From Pseudomonas saudiphocaensis (GTDB lineage Bacteria; Pseudomonadota; Gammaproteobacteria; Pseudomonadales; Pseudomonadaceae): a stretch of 64,000 nucleotides of DNA. Every line of letters starts with the position of its first letter. The first letter of the stretch is position 1. Location of the stretch: positions 682,001-746,000 of the forward strand of contig NZ_CCSF01000001.1 of NCBI RefSeq assembly GCF_000756775.1. Direction: 5' to 3'. Below are positions 8,160-18,530 of the stretch, piece by piece. The notes beneath the pieces are model-generated. The model did no database searches. It was not told the origin of the DNA and saw only the letters and a program-made list of their open reading frames with translations. Both the position numbers and the translations under genes were made by a program.

Positions 8160-11100
8160 ATGACCGTGAGAGTATCCCGTCGCCAGTTCCTCAAGTTCGG
8201 TGCCGCCGGTGTCGGCGCGTCGAGCATGGCCATGATGGGTTTTGCCCCGGATGAAGCCGTCGCTTCCATCCGTCATTTCAAACTCAGTGCCTCGCGCATG
8301 ACACGCAACATCTGTACCTACTGCTCGGTGGGTTGCGGCATGTTGCTCTATTCGCGTGGTGACCAGTCGATCAACGTCGTTGATGAAATTTTCCACGTCG
8401 AAGGCGATCCGGATCATCCGGTCAGCCGTGGCTCTCTGTGCCCGCGCGGTGCCGGCGTGCTGGACTTCATCAAGAGCGAATCGCGGGTCAAGTACCCCGA
8501 GGTGCGCGAGCCGTTCACCAACGAGTGGAAGCGCATCAGCTGGGACGAGGCGCTGACCCGTATCGCACGGCACATGAAGGACGACCGCGACAAGAATTTC
8601 GAGACCCATGACGAGCAGGGCAGGCTGGTCAACCGTTGGCTGACGACCTCGATGGTGGCCGCATCGGCCTGTACCAACGAGACGGCCTATCTCACGCAGA
8701 AAATCACCCGAGCACTGGGCATTCTCCAACTGGACAACCAGGCGCGCGTTTGACACGGACCAACGGTGGCAGGTCTTGCCCCAACATTTGGTCGCGGTGC
8801 CATGACGAACCACTGGGCCGACATCGCCAATGCGAATGTCATCCTGTCCATGGGCGGCAACTCTGCCGAAGCACATCCGGTTGGCTTCCGCTGGGTCATG
8901 CGGGCCAAGGAGCGTAATGACGCGATCCTGATATCCATCGACCCACGCTTCAACCGCACCACTGCAGTGGCGGATTATCACGCCTGGCTTCGTACTGGCA
9001 CGGATATCGTGTTCCTCGGTGGGTTGATCAACTATCTGATCGAGAACGAGCTGTACGCCCAGGAATATGTGCGTGAATACACCGATGCCAGCTTGATCGT
9101 GGCCGAAGGTTTCGGGTTCGAGGAAGGTTTGTTCAGTGGCTACGATCAGGCCACCAAGACCTACGACCGGCAGACCTGGAACTTCGACATGGATGAGCGC
9201 GGCTTCGCCCGGCGCGATCCGAGCCTGCAGCATCCGCGTTGCGTGTTCCAACTGCTGCGCCAGCACTACAGCCGCTATACCGTGGAGCAGGTCGAGAATA
9301 TCTGCGGCATGCCCAAGGAAACGGTCCTGCAGATCTGGGATCTGATCGCCCAGACGGCGGCGCCGGACAAGACCCTCACTATCCTTTACGCCCTGGGCTG
9401 GACCCAGCACACCATCGGCTCGCAAATCATCCGCTGCGGCGCCATGGTGCAGCTGCTGTTGGGCAACATGGGGATGCCGGGCGGCGGTGTGAATGCTCTG
9501 CGTGGCCACTCCAACATCCAGGGACTGACCGACATCGGGCTGCTGTCCAACCTGTTGCCGGGTTATCTGAACCTGCCGTCTGCGAATCTGCAGACCTATG
9601 AAGATTACATGCGCACGCGCATCAAGCAGCCGCTGGTGGAAGGCGAGGTTTCCTACTGGAAGTTCTATGAACGGTTCTTCGTCAGCCTGATGAAGGACTG
9701 GTACGGCGATGTAGCCACGGCAGAGAACGACTGGTGCTACGACTGGCTGCCCAAGCTTTCGGTGCCCATCTACGACATTCTTCATGCCATCAACGACATG
9801 ACCCTCGGCAAGATGACCGGTGCGTTCTGTCAGGGCTTCAACATCCTCGCGGCGTTCCCGAACAAGGCGAAGGTCATGGATGGTCTCTCGAAGCTGAAGT
9901 ACTTCGTGATCATGGATCCGCTGACCGTGGAAACCGGCGAGTTCTGGAAGAACTTCGGCGAGTATCACGACGTCGATCCTTCGCAGATCGGCACCGAGGT
10001 GTTCCGCCTGCCCACCACCTGCTTCGCCGAGGACGACGGCTCCATCACCAACAGCTCGCGCTGGCTGCAATGGCACGAGCGTTCCGCACCGGGCCCGGGT
10101 GAGTCGATGACCGACACGGAAATTCTTGGCGAGCTCATGCTGCGGATCAAGAAGCTGTATCAGGATGAGGGCGGCGCCTTCCCTGATCCTATCCTCAACC
10201 TGAGCTGGAACTACAAGCGGCCCAACTTCCCCACCGCCGCCGAGTTGGCGATGGAGTACAACGGTCGGGCGCTGGAGGACCTGACCGATGAAAACGGCCA
10301 GGTAATTCGTCGCAAGGGTGAGCAGCTGAAGGACTTCAGCGAACTGCGCGCCGATGGCAGCACTGCCTGTGGCTGCTGGATCTACTCGGGCGCGTGGACC
10401 GAGGAAGGCAACATGATGTCGCGTCGCGACAACACGGACCCCTACGGAACCGGCAACACCATCGGCTGGGCCTGGGCTTGGCCGATGAATCGCCGGGTGC
10501 TCTATAACCGCGCATCGGCGCGACCAGACGGAACGCCTTGGGCGCCGAACAAGGCCTTCATCTGGTGGGACGGCGAACGCTGGACCGGCGCCGACGTACC
10601 GGACTTCCCGCTGACGTCGCCGCCGTCCGCAGGTGTGAAGCCGTTCATCATCACCCAGACCGGGGGCGGACACTTCTTCGCAGCCGAGTGGCTGAACGAA
10701 GGGCCATTCCCGGAACACTACGAGCCCATGGAGTCGCCGCTGGACCGCAACCCCATGAGCCCCAACAACCCGTTGGCGTTCCACAACCCCATCGTTAGGG
10801 TATTCGAGCAGGACCGTGATTCGTTCGGTTCCAATACCGACTTCCCGTACGTGGCGACCACCTACCGACTCACCGAGCATTTCCACTTCTGGACGACGCA
10901 TGCGCGGCTCAATGCCATCGCCCAGCCGGAGAAGTTCATCGAGATCGGCGAGGTGCTGGCCCAGGAATTGGGAATCAGCGTGGGCGAGCGGGTCCGGGTC
11001 AGCTCCAAGCGCGGCTTCATTACAGCAGTTGCGGTGGTGACCAAGCGCCTGGTGCCCCTGCAGATCGACGGGCGCACGGTCCACCAGATCGGCATTCCCA

Positions 11101-11240
11101 TCCACTGGGGCTTTAAGGGCGTGGCGAAGAAGGCGCACCTTACCAACACCCTGACGCCTTTTGTGGGTGACGGGAACACGCAGACACCGGAGTTCAAGTC
11201 ATTCCTGGTGAATGTGGAGAAGATCGGAGGGACCGCCTGA
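8160..11240 (+). CDS. fdnG: Formate dehydrogenase-N alpha subunit, selenoprotein (UGA = Sec198)
   Basis: Reading through the in-frame TGA at 8751-8753 gives one 1026-residue protein. The N terminus is a Tat signal (SRRQFLKFG). A [4Fe-4S] cysteine set follows (CTYCSVGC, later CPRGAG), then the molybdopterin domains. The stop lies in [19 protein letters not shown], which aligns with the active-site selenocysteine of E. coli FdnG; a SECIS hairpin follows directly. The enzyme oxidises formate in the periplasm using Mo/W-bis-MGD. A ribosome site (AAGGGAG) precedes the ATG at 8160. It is the first gene of fdnGHI-fdhE. Two separate ORFs would be a mis-annotation. The selAB genes are not in this window. 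Confidence 0.96.
8751..8792 (+). promoter_or_regulatory. Selenocysteine UGA codon and bacterial SECIS hairpin
   Basis: TGA (8751-8753) is followed by a hairpin. Lower stem ACCAA (8759-8763) pairs with TTGGT (8788-8792). Upper stem GGCA (8768-8771) pairs with TGCC (8777-8780), with apical loop GGTCT (8772-8776). The GGUCU loop and its distance from the UGA match the SelB-binding element of E. coli fdhF and fdnG mRNAs. It should direct Sec insertion at residue 198. Confidence 0.93.
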
Positions 11241-12175
11241 TGCGTGGTGATCAGATCAACCTGCAAAACATCATCGCCCGTTCGGCCAGCACGGTGCCTT
11301 CACCCCAAGTTCGCCAGGGCGGTGTGGACAAGGTAACCAAGCTGATCGATGTCTCGGTGTGCATTGGCTGCAAGGCGTGCCAGGTGGCCTGTTCGGAGTG
11401 GAACGACCTGCGTGACGAAGTGGGAACCTGTGACGGTACCTACAACAACCCGCAGGATCTGACGCCGGAGTCATTCGAGGTCATGCGCTTCTCCGAATAC
11501 GAGGACGAGCAGGGCAATCTCGAATGGCTGATCCGCAAGGACAACTGCATGCATTGCGCCGAGCCCGGCTGCCTCAAGGCCTGCCCGAGCCCTGGCGCCA
11601 TCGTGCAGTACGCCAACGGCATCGTCGATTTCAATTCCGAGCACTGCATTGGCTGCGGTTATTGTGTGGCGGGCTGTCCGTTCGATATCCCGCGGATTTC
11701 GAAGAAGGACAACAAGGCCTACAAGTGCACGCTGTGTTCCGACCGGGTGTTCCACGGGCTGGAGCCTGCCTGCGTGAAGAGCTGCCCAACCTCGGCGATC
11801 ATGTTCGGTACCAAGGAAGACATGCTGGACTACGGCGCCATGCGCGTCGGGCACCTCAAGGGTCGCGGTTACGAGAATGCCGGCATCTACGATCCGCCGG
11901 GCGTGGGTGGCACCCATGTGGTGTACGTGCTGCAGCATGCCGACAAGCCGGAGATCTACAGCGGCTTGCCTCGCGACCCGCATATCGCGCCCACGGTCGA
12001 GCTGTGGAAGGGCCTGACCAAGCCGATCATGTCGGCGGTGCTGGGCATCTCGGTGCTGGCGGGCTTCTTCCATTACGTCACCCAAGGGCCCAAGGAAGAG
12101 CCGGAGGACGACCCGGATATCGACAAGGCGACAGCAGACCGTGAGTTCGACCGTCGCGAGGAGGATCGGCCATGA
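11240..12175 (+). CDS. fdnH: Formate dehydrogenase beta subunit, four [4Fe-4S] clusters
   Basis: The protein has 311 residues. Four ferredoxin-type cysteine groups are visible: [11 protein letters not shown] near the N terminus, [30 protein letters not shown], and CTLCSDRV with CVKSCP. One C-terminal membrane helix (about 252-272) anchors it. It carries electrons from the FdnG active site to the cytochrome b subunit. Its ATG overlaps the fdnG stop by one base (TGATG), showing tight coupling. Confidence 0.96.
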   Translation: MRGDQINLQNIIARSASTVPSPQVRQGGVDKVTKLIDVSVCIGCKACQVACSEWNDLRDEVGTCDGTYNNPQDLTPESFEVMRFSEYEDEQGNLEWLIRKDNCMHCAEPGCLKACPSPGAIVQYANGIVDFNSEHCIGCGYCVAGCPFDIPRISKKDNKAYKCTLCSDRVFHGLEPACVKSCPTSAIMFGTKEDMLDYGAMRVGHLKGRGYENAGIYDPPGVGGTHVVYVLQHADKPEIYSGLPRDPHIAPTVELWKGLTKPIMSAVLGISVLAGFFHYVTQGPKEEPEDDPDIDKATADREFDRREEDRP

Positions 12176-12861
12176 GTCATTCCAATGTTCGTCACGGCAT
12201 CCTGCGCTACGGCTGGTGGACGCGTACCAACCACTGGATTGTCGCGATCTGCTTCGTCCTGTTGACGCTGAGTGGGTTGGCGTTCTTCTACCCGGCGTTC
12301 TTCGGGCTCACGGCGCTATTTGGCGGGCCCGAGCAGACGCGCATCGTGCACCCGTATATCGGCGTGTTCATGTCGGTGCTGTTCGCGATTCAGGCAGTGC
12401 GCTTCTTTGGCGACAACCTGTTCCGTCGCCACGACGTGCAATGGACCCGGCAGATCCGCGACGTGCTGACCAACCGTGACGAGCGCTTGCCTGCAGTGGG
12501 CAAGAACAACGCCGGGCAGAAGCTGGTGTACTGGATCTTCCTGGCCACGGTGCCGATTCTGCTGGTGACCGGCATCGTACTCTGGCGCCCGTGGATCGCC
12601 AACGATATGCCTGTCTGGGCGTTGCGCTGGGCAGTGACCATCCATGCCTATGCGGCATTCATCGCCATCATCACGCTGGTGATCCACATCTACTCGGCTA
12701 TCTGGGTCAAGGGCTCGGTGCGCGCCATGACCCAGGGGCGGGTCAGCCACGCCTGGGCCAAACATCATCACCCGCTTTGGTACGAGGACGTCATGCGCAA
12801 CCGCAAGACCGATGCGGAAAGTGCCCGACCCAACAGTGAAACGCAGCAGGAGCGACCATGA
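12172..12861 (+). CDS. fdnI: Formate dehydrogenase cytochrome b556 subunit
   Basis: A 229-residue integral membrane protein with four predicted helices (about 22-45, 65-85, 115-135 and 155-178). Conserved histidines such as TNHWIVA, VHPYIGV and VIHIYSAIW can serve as haem b ligands. It passes electrons to the quinone pool and anchors the complex. The start overlaps fdnH by 4 bases (ATGA). Confidence 0.94.
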   Translation: MSHSNVRHGILRYGWWTRTNHWIVAICFVLLTLSGLAFFYPAFFGLTALFGGPEQTRIVHPYIGVFMSVLFAIQAVRFFGDNLFRRHDVQWTRQIRDVLTNRDERLPAVGKNNAGQKLVYWIFLATVPILLVTGIVLWRPWIANDMPVWALRWAVTIHAYAAFIAIITLVIHIYSAIWVKGSVRAMTQGRVSHAWAKHHHPLWYEDVMRNRKTDAESARPNSETQQERP

Positions 12862-13811
12862 CCGGAGCGTCAAGAAAAGAGTCTGAAGGGCAGCATAATT
12901 TCGGAAGTGTGCCCTCCGGCATCATGCAGGCGCCTGAGGTCGTCCTGGCGGAGGCGAAGCTGTTCAGTAAACGCGCCTTGCGCCTGCGCGAGCTGGTCGA
13001 GCAGGTACCGGCTCTGGACGAGTTCCTGGCGTTCATGGCCCGTGTGGCGCAGGCGCAGCATCTGGTGCTGAGCGAACGTGAGCCGGCCTGGCGGCCTGCG
13101 CCGGACGCCTTCGATGCCGCACTGCAGCACGGCATGCCACCGCTTGGGCATCAAGCGCTGCGGCGAGACGTCGACTGGCAGGCCGATCTGCTAGGCATCC
13201 TTGACAGTCTTGAGCTGCATGTTGGTGAACGTCAGAGACCGTTGCTCGATAACCTGCGAGGCATGTCGGAAGAGCAGCGTGCCGCCCTGGCCGAAGACGT
13301 GCTGGAAGCGCGCCCCGGCGACGAAGCCACGCGCGGGCTGATGCCGCTGGTGGCGGCCGCGCTGCAAGTGGCGTGGGTGCGGCTGGCCCTGTCGCTGCCG
13401 AAACCACCCGGCAAGCCAGACCCGCAGGCGCGGGGTCTGTGCCCTTGCTGTGGTGCGCTGCCAGTCGCCAGTGTGATTCATAGCGAGAGGCACCGTAGTG
13501 GGGTGCGCTACCTGCATTGCAGCCTGTGCGCCACCGAGTGGCATCTGGAGCGAGTGAAGTGCAGCGAATGCGAGAGTCCCAAGCTGGTCTACCTAAGCCT
13601 CGACGACGAGAAGGGCAAGCCCTTTCTGCCGGTACAGGCCGAGGCGTGTAACGAATGCCATGGCTACCTCAAGGTCGCGCAACGCGAGCTACATGGGCGC
13701 GCGGACCCGGTCGCTGATGATCTGGCCAGCCTGGCGCTGGACCTGCTGCTGGCAGAAAAAGGCGAATACGAACGCGTTGGCTATAACCCGCTGCTGATCG
13801 TCGGAGGCTGA
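12858..13811 (+). CDS. fdhE: Formate dehydrogenase accessory protein FdhE
   Basis: A 317-residue cytoplasmic protein needed for maturation of respiratory formate dehydrogenases. The C-terminal half has the family's paired rubredoxin-like CxxC knuckles: CPCC, CSLC, CSEC and CNEC, expected to bind iron or zinc. The start overlaps fdnI by 4 bases (ATGA), so the four genes form one operon. No selA or selB follows; in P. aeruginosa I recall them directly downstream. Confidence 0.93.
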   Translation: MTGASRKESEGQHNFGSVPSGIMQAPEVVLAEAKLFSKRALRLRELVEQVPALDEFLAFMARVAQAQHLVLSEREPAWRPAPDAFDAALQHGMPPLGHQALRRDVDWQADLLGILDSLELHVGERQRPLLDNLRGMSEEQRAALAEDVLEARPGDEATRGLMPLVAAALQVAWVRLALSLPKPPGKPDPQARGLCPCCGALPVASVIHSERHRSGVRYLHCSLCATEWHLERVKCSECESPKLVYLSLDDEKGKPFLPVQAEACNECHGYLKVAQRELHGRADPVADDLASLALDLLLAEKGEYERVGYNPLLIVGG

Positions 13812-13935
13812 ACCAGCGGGGCCTTCGTTCATCAAATACTGGGTCGATTGAGCCGAAGGCGTATCCGACGCTTCCGCACAGCTGGCGCCTGGTGCCTTTG
13901 CTCAAGGAAGACGCCTTCATCATTAAGGAAACCCT

Positions 13936-16383
13936 ATGACCCTGCTCTGGTTGCTTGTTCTCCTGCTTGGCATCGCCGTGATCGCACACCTAAGGGTTTC
14001 GCCCGTACCGGCGCTGGCCATTGTTGCGGTGTACCTATTGCTGATGGGCACCGTGGGCGATGCTCCGGTATGGCTGATGATCATTCTCTGGTTGATGCTC
14101 ATCGCCGTTGCCGTACCGCTATTGGTTGCAGACCTGCGGATCAAATACATCAGCGCACCGATGTTCGACTGGTTCAAGAAGGTCCTGCCGCCGATATCCG
14201 CCACCGAGCGCGATGCCATCGAAGCCGGCAGCGTCTGGTGGGACGGCGAACTATTCAGCGGTCGGCCGGACTGGAACATTTTGCTGGGCTATCCGAAAGC
14301 CCGGCTGACCGAGGAAGAACAGGCGTTTCTCGATGGCCCTACCGAAACTCTTTGCGCGATGGTCAGCGACTGGGATATCGGCCAGCGTCTGGACCTGCCG
14401 CCGCAGGCCTGGGATTACATCAAGGCTGAAGGCTTCTTCGCGCTGATCATTCCCAAGGAGTACGGCGGCAAGGGCTTCTCCGCCTACGCGCATTCACAGA
14501 TCGTGATGAAGCTGGCCACCCGGAGCGGCGACCTCGCCAGCACCGTCATGGTGCCCAATTCGCTCGGACCGGCTGAACTGCTGATGCATTACGGCACCGA
14601 GGGTCAGCGCAATCATTATTTGCCGCGTCTGGCCAACGGCACCGATATTCCCTGTTTCGCGCTAACCGGCCCCTATGCCGGCTCGGATGCGGGCGCGATG
14701 AACGACAGTGGGGTGATCTGTCGAGGCATGTGGCAGGGCGAAGAAGTGCTCGGCCTCCGCCTCAATTGGGAAAAACGCTACATCACCCTCGGGCCGGTGG
14801 CGACCCTGCTTGGGGTCGCCTTCAAAACATATGACCCCGAGCATCTGCTCGGCAGCGAAGAAAACCTGGGGATCAGCCTGGCGCTGATTCCCACGGATAC
14901 TGCCGGCGTCGAAATTGGCCGGCGCCATCTGCCATTGGGTGCGGCCTTTATGAACGGGCCGAACTGGGGCAAGGATGTGTTCGTCCCGCTGGACGCCATC
15001 ATTGGTGGTCGTGAAATGATCGGCAAGGGTTGGATGATGCTGATGAACTGCCTGTCGGTCGGCCGCTCCATCTCGCTACCGGCAACGGGCGTCAGCGCGG
15101 CCAAGACCTGCAGCTATGTCAGTGGTCGCTATGCTCAGATTCGCGAGCAGTTCAATGTGCCGCTGGCAGCCTTCGAAGGTATCCAGGAGCCGCTGGCACG
15201 CATCGGCGGCAACGCATGGCTGATGGACAGCGCACGCATCCTCACTGCCAACGCCGTGGACATGGGCGAAAAGCCTTCGGTGCTCTCGGCCATTCTTAAG
15301 TACCACCTGACCGAGCGCGGCCGCCAATGCATTACCGATGCCATGGATATTCACGGTGGCAAGGGCATCATCCTTGGGCCGAAGAACTATCTGGGCCGTC
15401 TATGGCTGTCCGCCCCGATCTCCATCACCGTGGAAGGCGCCAACATCCTTTCGCGTAACCTGATGATTTTTGGCCAGGGCGCGATTCGCTGCCATCCGTT
15501 TGTGCTGCGTGAAATGGAGTTGGTACAGGAGCCGGATCGCGATGTGGCCGTGCAAAAGTTCGACAGCTTGCTGATGCAGCATATCGGTTTCGCGGTCGGT
15601 AACACCGCCGGCACGCTGGTGCTCGGTTTGACGTTCGGGCTGCTCGGCAAAGCGCCGGGCAGCGATCTGATGCGTCCTTATTTCCGCGCGTTGAACCGTA
15701 TTGCAGCGGCCTTCGCCATGCTGGCCGACCTGTCCATGATGCTGCTCGGGGGCGAACTCAAGCGCCGCGAACGACTTTCGGCGCGCCTGGGCGATGTGCT
15801 TAGTCATCTTTATCTGGCATCCGCCGCGCTCAAGCGTTATCAGGACCTGGGCCATCCGGCAGAGCAAGCCCCCTTGTTGCGCTGGGCCCTGGAGGACTGC
15901 CTGTGTAAGGCCGAGCAAGCGTTGGCTGATACCCTCGCCAACTTCCCCAACCGAATCCTCGGCTGTGTGCTGCAGGTGTTGGTGTTCCCCTTTGGCGCAC
16001 GCCATACAGGGCCGTCTGATGAGTTGGATGCCGAGATCGCCGCTATCCTCGGTCGCCCTGAAGGGGACGCGGCCCTTGAGCAGATTCTCGATGGTCTCTA
16101 TCGACCGGATAGCGCGGACGAGCCGCTCGGTGCGCTTAGGGAGGCCTTCGCCGTTCTTGCCGAAACCCAGCCGCTGAACAGGAAGTTGCAGCAGGCCATC
16201 AAGCGTGGAGAGCTGGCGCCGACTACCGGGCAGGACGTGACTGAGGCGGCGCTGGAGGCCGGCTTGCTCTCAGTCGAGGAGGGGGCGAGGCTGCGCAGCG
16301 CCGAAGCAGCTCGGCGCAAGGTCATCGATGTGGACGACTTCAGCAAGGAAGAGCTGGAGTCGCAGGTCGGGCGGGTACGCTAG
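13936..16383 (+). CDS. fadE: Long-chain acyl-CoA dehydrogenase, FadE
   Basis: The 815-residue length is that of the FadE type (E. coli 814), about twice that of common acyl-CoA dehydrogenases. N-terminal hydrophobic segments (about 1-55) suggest membrane association. The acyl-CoA dehydrogenase core follows, with FALTGPYAGSDAGAM for FAD/substrate binding and DIHGGKGIILGP in the C-terminal helical domain. A long C-terminal extension is characteristic. It performs the first step of fatty-acid beta-oxidation. The start has a TAAGGAAA site and is 124 bases after fdhE, so it is probably a separate unit. Confidence 0.93.
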   Translation: MTLLWLLVLLLGIAVIAHLRVSPVPALAIVAVYLLLMGTVGDAPVWLMIILWLMLIAVAVPLLVADLRIKYISAPMFDWFKKVLPPISATERDAIEAGSVWWDGELFSGRPDWNILLGYPKARLTEEEQAFLDGPTETLCAMVSDWDIGQRLDLPPQAWDYIKAEGFFALIIPKEYGGKGFSAYAHSQIVMKLATRSGDLASTVMVPNSLGPAELLMHYGTEGQRNHYLPRLANGTDIPCFALTGPYAGSDAGAMNDSGVICRGMWQGEEVLGLRLNWEKRYITLGPVATLLGVAFKTYDPEHLLGSEENLGISLALIPTDTAGVEIGRRHLPLGAAFMNGPNWGKDVFVPLDAIIGGREMIGKGWMMLMNCLSVGRSISLPATGVSAAKTCSYVSGRYAQIREQFNVPLAAFEGIQEPLARIGGNAWLMDSARILTANAVDMGEKPSVLSAILKYHLTERGRQCITDAMDIHGGKGIILGPKNYLGRLWLSAPISITVEGANILSRNLMIFGQGAIRCHPFVLREMELVQEPDRDVAVQKFDSLLMQHIGFAVGNTAGTLVLGLTFGLLGKAPGSDLMRPYFRALNRIAAAFAMLADLSMMLLGGELKRRERLSARLGDVLSHLYLASAALKRYQDLGHPAEQAPLLRWALEDCLCKAEQALADTLANFPNRILGCVLQVLVFPFGARHTGPSDELDAEIAAILGRPEGDAALEQILDGLYRPDSADEPLGALREAFAVLAETQPLNRKLQQAIKRGELAPTTGQDVTEAALEAGLLSVEEGARLRSAEAARRKVIDVDDFSKEELESQVGRVR

Positions 16384-16385
16384 GG

Positions 16386-16465
16386 CGTAGGGTGGATGAG
16401 GCTTTTCATCCACCGATCTGGCGTTGCACGGATCGGTGGATAAGCTTCGCGTTGTCCACCCTACG
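16386..16465. repeat. Nested palindromic repeat between fadE and dacB
   Basis: CGTAGGGTGG at 16386-16395 pairs with CCACCCTACG at 16456-16465. Inside are GGTGGATGA/TCATCCACC and CACCGATC/GATCGGTG inverted repeats. It fills the gap between two convergent genes. The architecture resembles REP/BIME-type elements of pseudomonads and could also end both transcripts. Confidence 0.7.
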
Positions 16466-16469
16466 GTCA

Positions 16470-17951
16470 TCAACGTTGGGCAGTACTCTCACTGCGCTGG
16501 TTGTACAGGCTAACCAGCACCTGATCCAGCACCGACGATGCACCCCACGGGCGAGGGTGGTTGAGGATGGCGACCACGGCCCAGGTGTTGCCATCGCTGT
16601 CTCGGCTGTAGCCGGCGATGGCTCGCACATTGTTCAAAGTCCCGGTTTTTATGTGCGCCTTGCCGGCAACACCAGTGTTGTGCAGGCGCTTGCGCATGGT
16701 GCCGTCCAGCGCGGCTACGGGCATCGATGAGATGAACTCGGCGGCGAAGGGGCTTTTCCAAGCAGCTTGCAGCAGACTGGCCATTTCCCGCGCGCTGATT
16801 CGCTCGTCGCGGGAGAGTCCCGAGCCGTTTTCTATCACCAGATGCGGTGAGATCAGCCCTTTCTTTGCCAACCACTGCCGTATGACACGCTGCGCGGCCA
16901 TGGCGTCATCAGGGTCCGCTTCATTGCGGAATTCTGCACCCAGGCTCAGGAACAGCTGCTTGGCCATGGTGTTGTTGCTGTATTTGTTGATGTCGCGAAT
17001 GATTTCCACCAGATCCGGCGACCAGGCGCGGGCAATCATCCGCGCACTGTCCGGCACCGTGGCCACGCGGTCTTGCCCGAGGATGCTCCCGCCCAGTTCC
17101 TGCCAGATTGCCCGCACTGCACCTGCGGCATAGCGCTGATGGTCCAGTAATGACAGGTAGGTCTGCCCACTGCAGCCGGCCGGCAGCTTGCCGGTAACTA
17201 CCACCCGGACACCGTCGGCCTCTTCGATGGGGTTATAGCGAATGTCCGGCCAGCCGGGGCACTTGGCTTTGGGCAGGGCTTCGATGCGGTTGTCGATGCG
17301 CACCGTAGCAATTGGCGGTTCAACCAGCACATTCACCTTGCCGTCGTTGTTGCGGGCGATGAAGCGCAGCGCCTTGAGGTTGACGAGCAGCGAGTCGGGG
17401 CTTACGAGAAAGGGCTTGTTCTGGTCGTTGCCGTCGTCATCGAATTCCGGCAGATCCGGCTGCAGGAAATGGCTGCGGTCGAGTACCAGGTCTCCTGTCA
17501 CCGTTTCCACCCCATTGGCACGCAGGTCGCGCAAAAGCAGCCAGAGCTTTTCCATGTTCAGCTTGGGGTCGCCGCCGCCCTTGAGGTAGAGGTTGCCGTT
17601 GAGGGTGCCGTTCTCGATGGGGCCGTCGGCGTAGAACTCGGTCTTCCATTGGTGATTGGGGCCCAGCAACTCCAGCGCCGCATAGGTTGTCACCAGCTTC
17701 ATGGTCGAGGCCGGGTTGATCGAGATATCGGCGTTGATGAAGGTCGGCGCTGCGCTGGCGTTGAGTGGCAGGAGCACAACGGAGAGGGCGTCGCTCTCGA
17801 TCTTGTTGGCTTGCAGCGCCTTGGCGACGCTGGCTGGCAAACGTTGATTGACCGTTTCGGCAGCTGCCTGGAAAGCCAGCGGCAGGGCCAGTGCGGCAAT
17901 TGTAAGAGGGCGTATGAACCTGCGCATGGGAAGATATGGAATAAATGACAT
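16470..17951 (-). CDS. dacB: D-alanyl-D-alanine carboxypeptidase/endopeptidase, PBP4 type
   Basis: A 493-residue class C low-molecular-weight penicillin-binding protein of peptidase family S13. It has a signal peptide (about 9-31). All three active-site motifs are present: STMK with Ser82 and Lys85, SNN in YSNNTMAKQ, and KTG in HIKTGTLNN. It trims peptidoglycan in the periplasm and, in P. aeruginosa, PBP4 loss triggers AmpC induction. The first ATG (17951) has an AGGGA site 7 bases upstream, while a second ATG at 17927 has none. Confidence 0.94.
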   Translation of the reverse strand: MSFIPYLPMRRFIRPLTIAALALPLAFQAAAETVNQRLPASVAKALQANKIESDALSVVLLPLNASAAPTFINADISINPASTMKLVTTYAALELLGPNHQWKTEFYADGPIENGTLNGNLYLKGGGDPKLNMEKLWLLLRDLRANGVETVTGDLVLDRSHFLQPDLPEFDDDGNDQNKPFLVSPDSLLVNLKALRFIARNNDGKVNVLVEPPIATVRIDNRIEALPKAKCPGWPDIRYNPIEEADGVRVVVTGKLPAGCSGQTYLSLLDHQRYAAGAVRAIWQELGGSILGQDRVATVPDSARMIARAWSPDLVEIIRDINKYSNNTMAKQLFLSLGAEFRNEADPDDAMAAQRVIRQWLAKKGLISPHLVIENGSGLSRDERISAREMASLLQAAWKSPFAAEFISSMPVAALDGTMRKRLHNTGVAGKAHIKTGTLNNVRAIAGYSRDSDGNTWAVVAILNHPRPWGASSVLDQVLVSLYNQRSESTAQR

Positions 17952-18185
17952 GAAGATTCCCTACAGCTTTCAGGGAAGAAATAACGAGACACTATGCTCG
18001 CGCCAAAAGTGAACTACTGCACATGTTGCCAAGCGTAGCCGGCCGGTTCGAGCTTCTGCAAAGGGATTTGCCGCAATGTATGGCTTTTCCAGACAGGCAG
18101 CCTGCCAACGAGCGTCGGCAATCGCACAAGTGCGGCGTAGCTGTTAGAGTGCGCGCCGATATCCCGTCAAGAAAGGACCGTTTCA

Positions 18186-18530
18186 ATGGCTACCAATCGC
18201 TCGCGTCGCTTGCGCAAAAAACTCTGTGTCGACGAGTTCCAGGAACTGGGCTTTGAAGTCACGCTGACCTACGTTGAAGGCATCGATGCCGCAGCGGTAG
18301 ACACTTTCCTGGAAGCTTTTCTGGTCGAAGCCATGGAAGCCAACGGCCTGGGTTACATCGGTGGCGAGGACTATGGTTTCGTCTGCCTGGGCAAGCGGGG
18401 CTCGGTAAGCGAAGAGCAGCGTGGCCAGGTCGAAGCATGGCTCAAGGGTCGTAGCGAGCTGGCCGAGTTCAGCGTAAGCCCGCTGATGGACGTCTGGTAC
18501 CCGGAAAACGAGATCAACGTCAAGGCGTGA
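18186..18530 (+). CDS. yggL: YggL family 50S ribosome-associated protein
   Basis: A small acidic 114-residue protein matching the YggL/DUF469 family: basic start ATNRSRRLRKKLCVDEFQELGF, then EANGLGYIGGEDYGFVCL. YggL of E. coli was linked to the large ribosomal subunit. An AAGGA site lies 9 bases before the ATG. Its 3' end overlaps the convergent membrane-protein gene by 11 bases. Confidence 0.88.
   Translation: MATNRSRRLRKKLCVDEFQELGFEVTLTYVEGIDAAAVDTFLEAFLVEAMEANGLGYIGGEDYGFVCLGKRGSVSEEQRGQVEAWLKGRSELAEFSVSPLMDVWYPENEINVKA

Noticed and set aside
8160-8753. fdnG as a pseudogene broken by a stop codon
   Set aside because: The stop is UGA at the known selenocysteine position, and a SECIS hairpin follows, so the gene is intact.
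8121-11138. Very long open frame on the minus strand (about 1000 codons) opposite fdnG
   Set aside because: It is the shadow of a GC-rich real gene: the plus strand encodes a well-recognised formate dehydrogenase, while the minus product has no known domain and no ribosome site.
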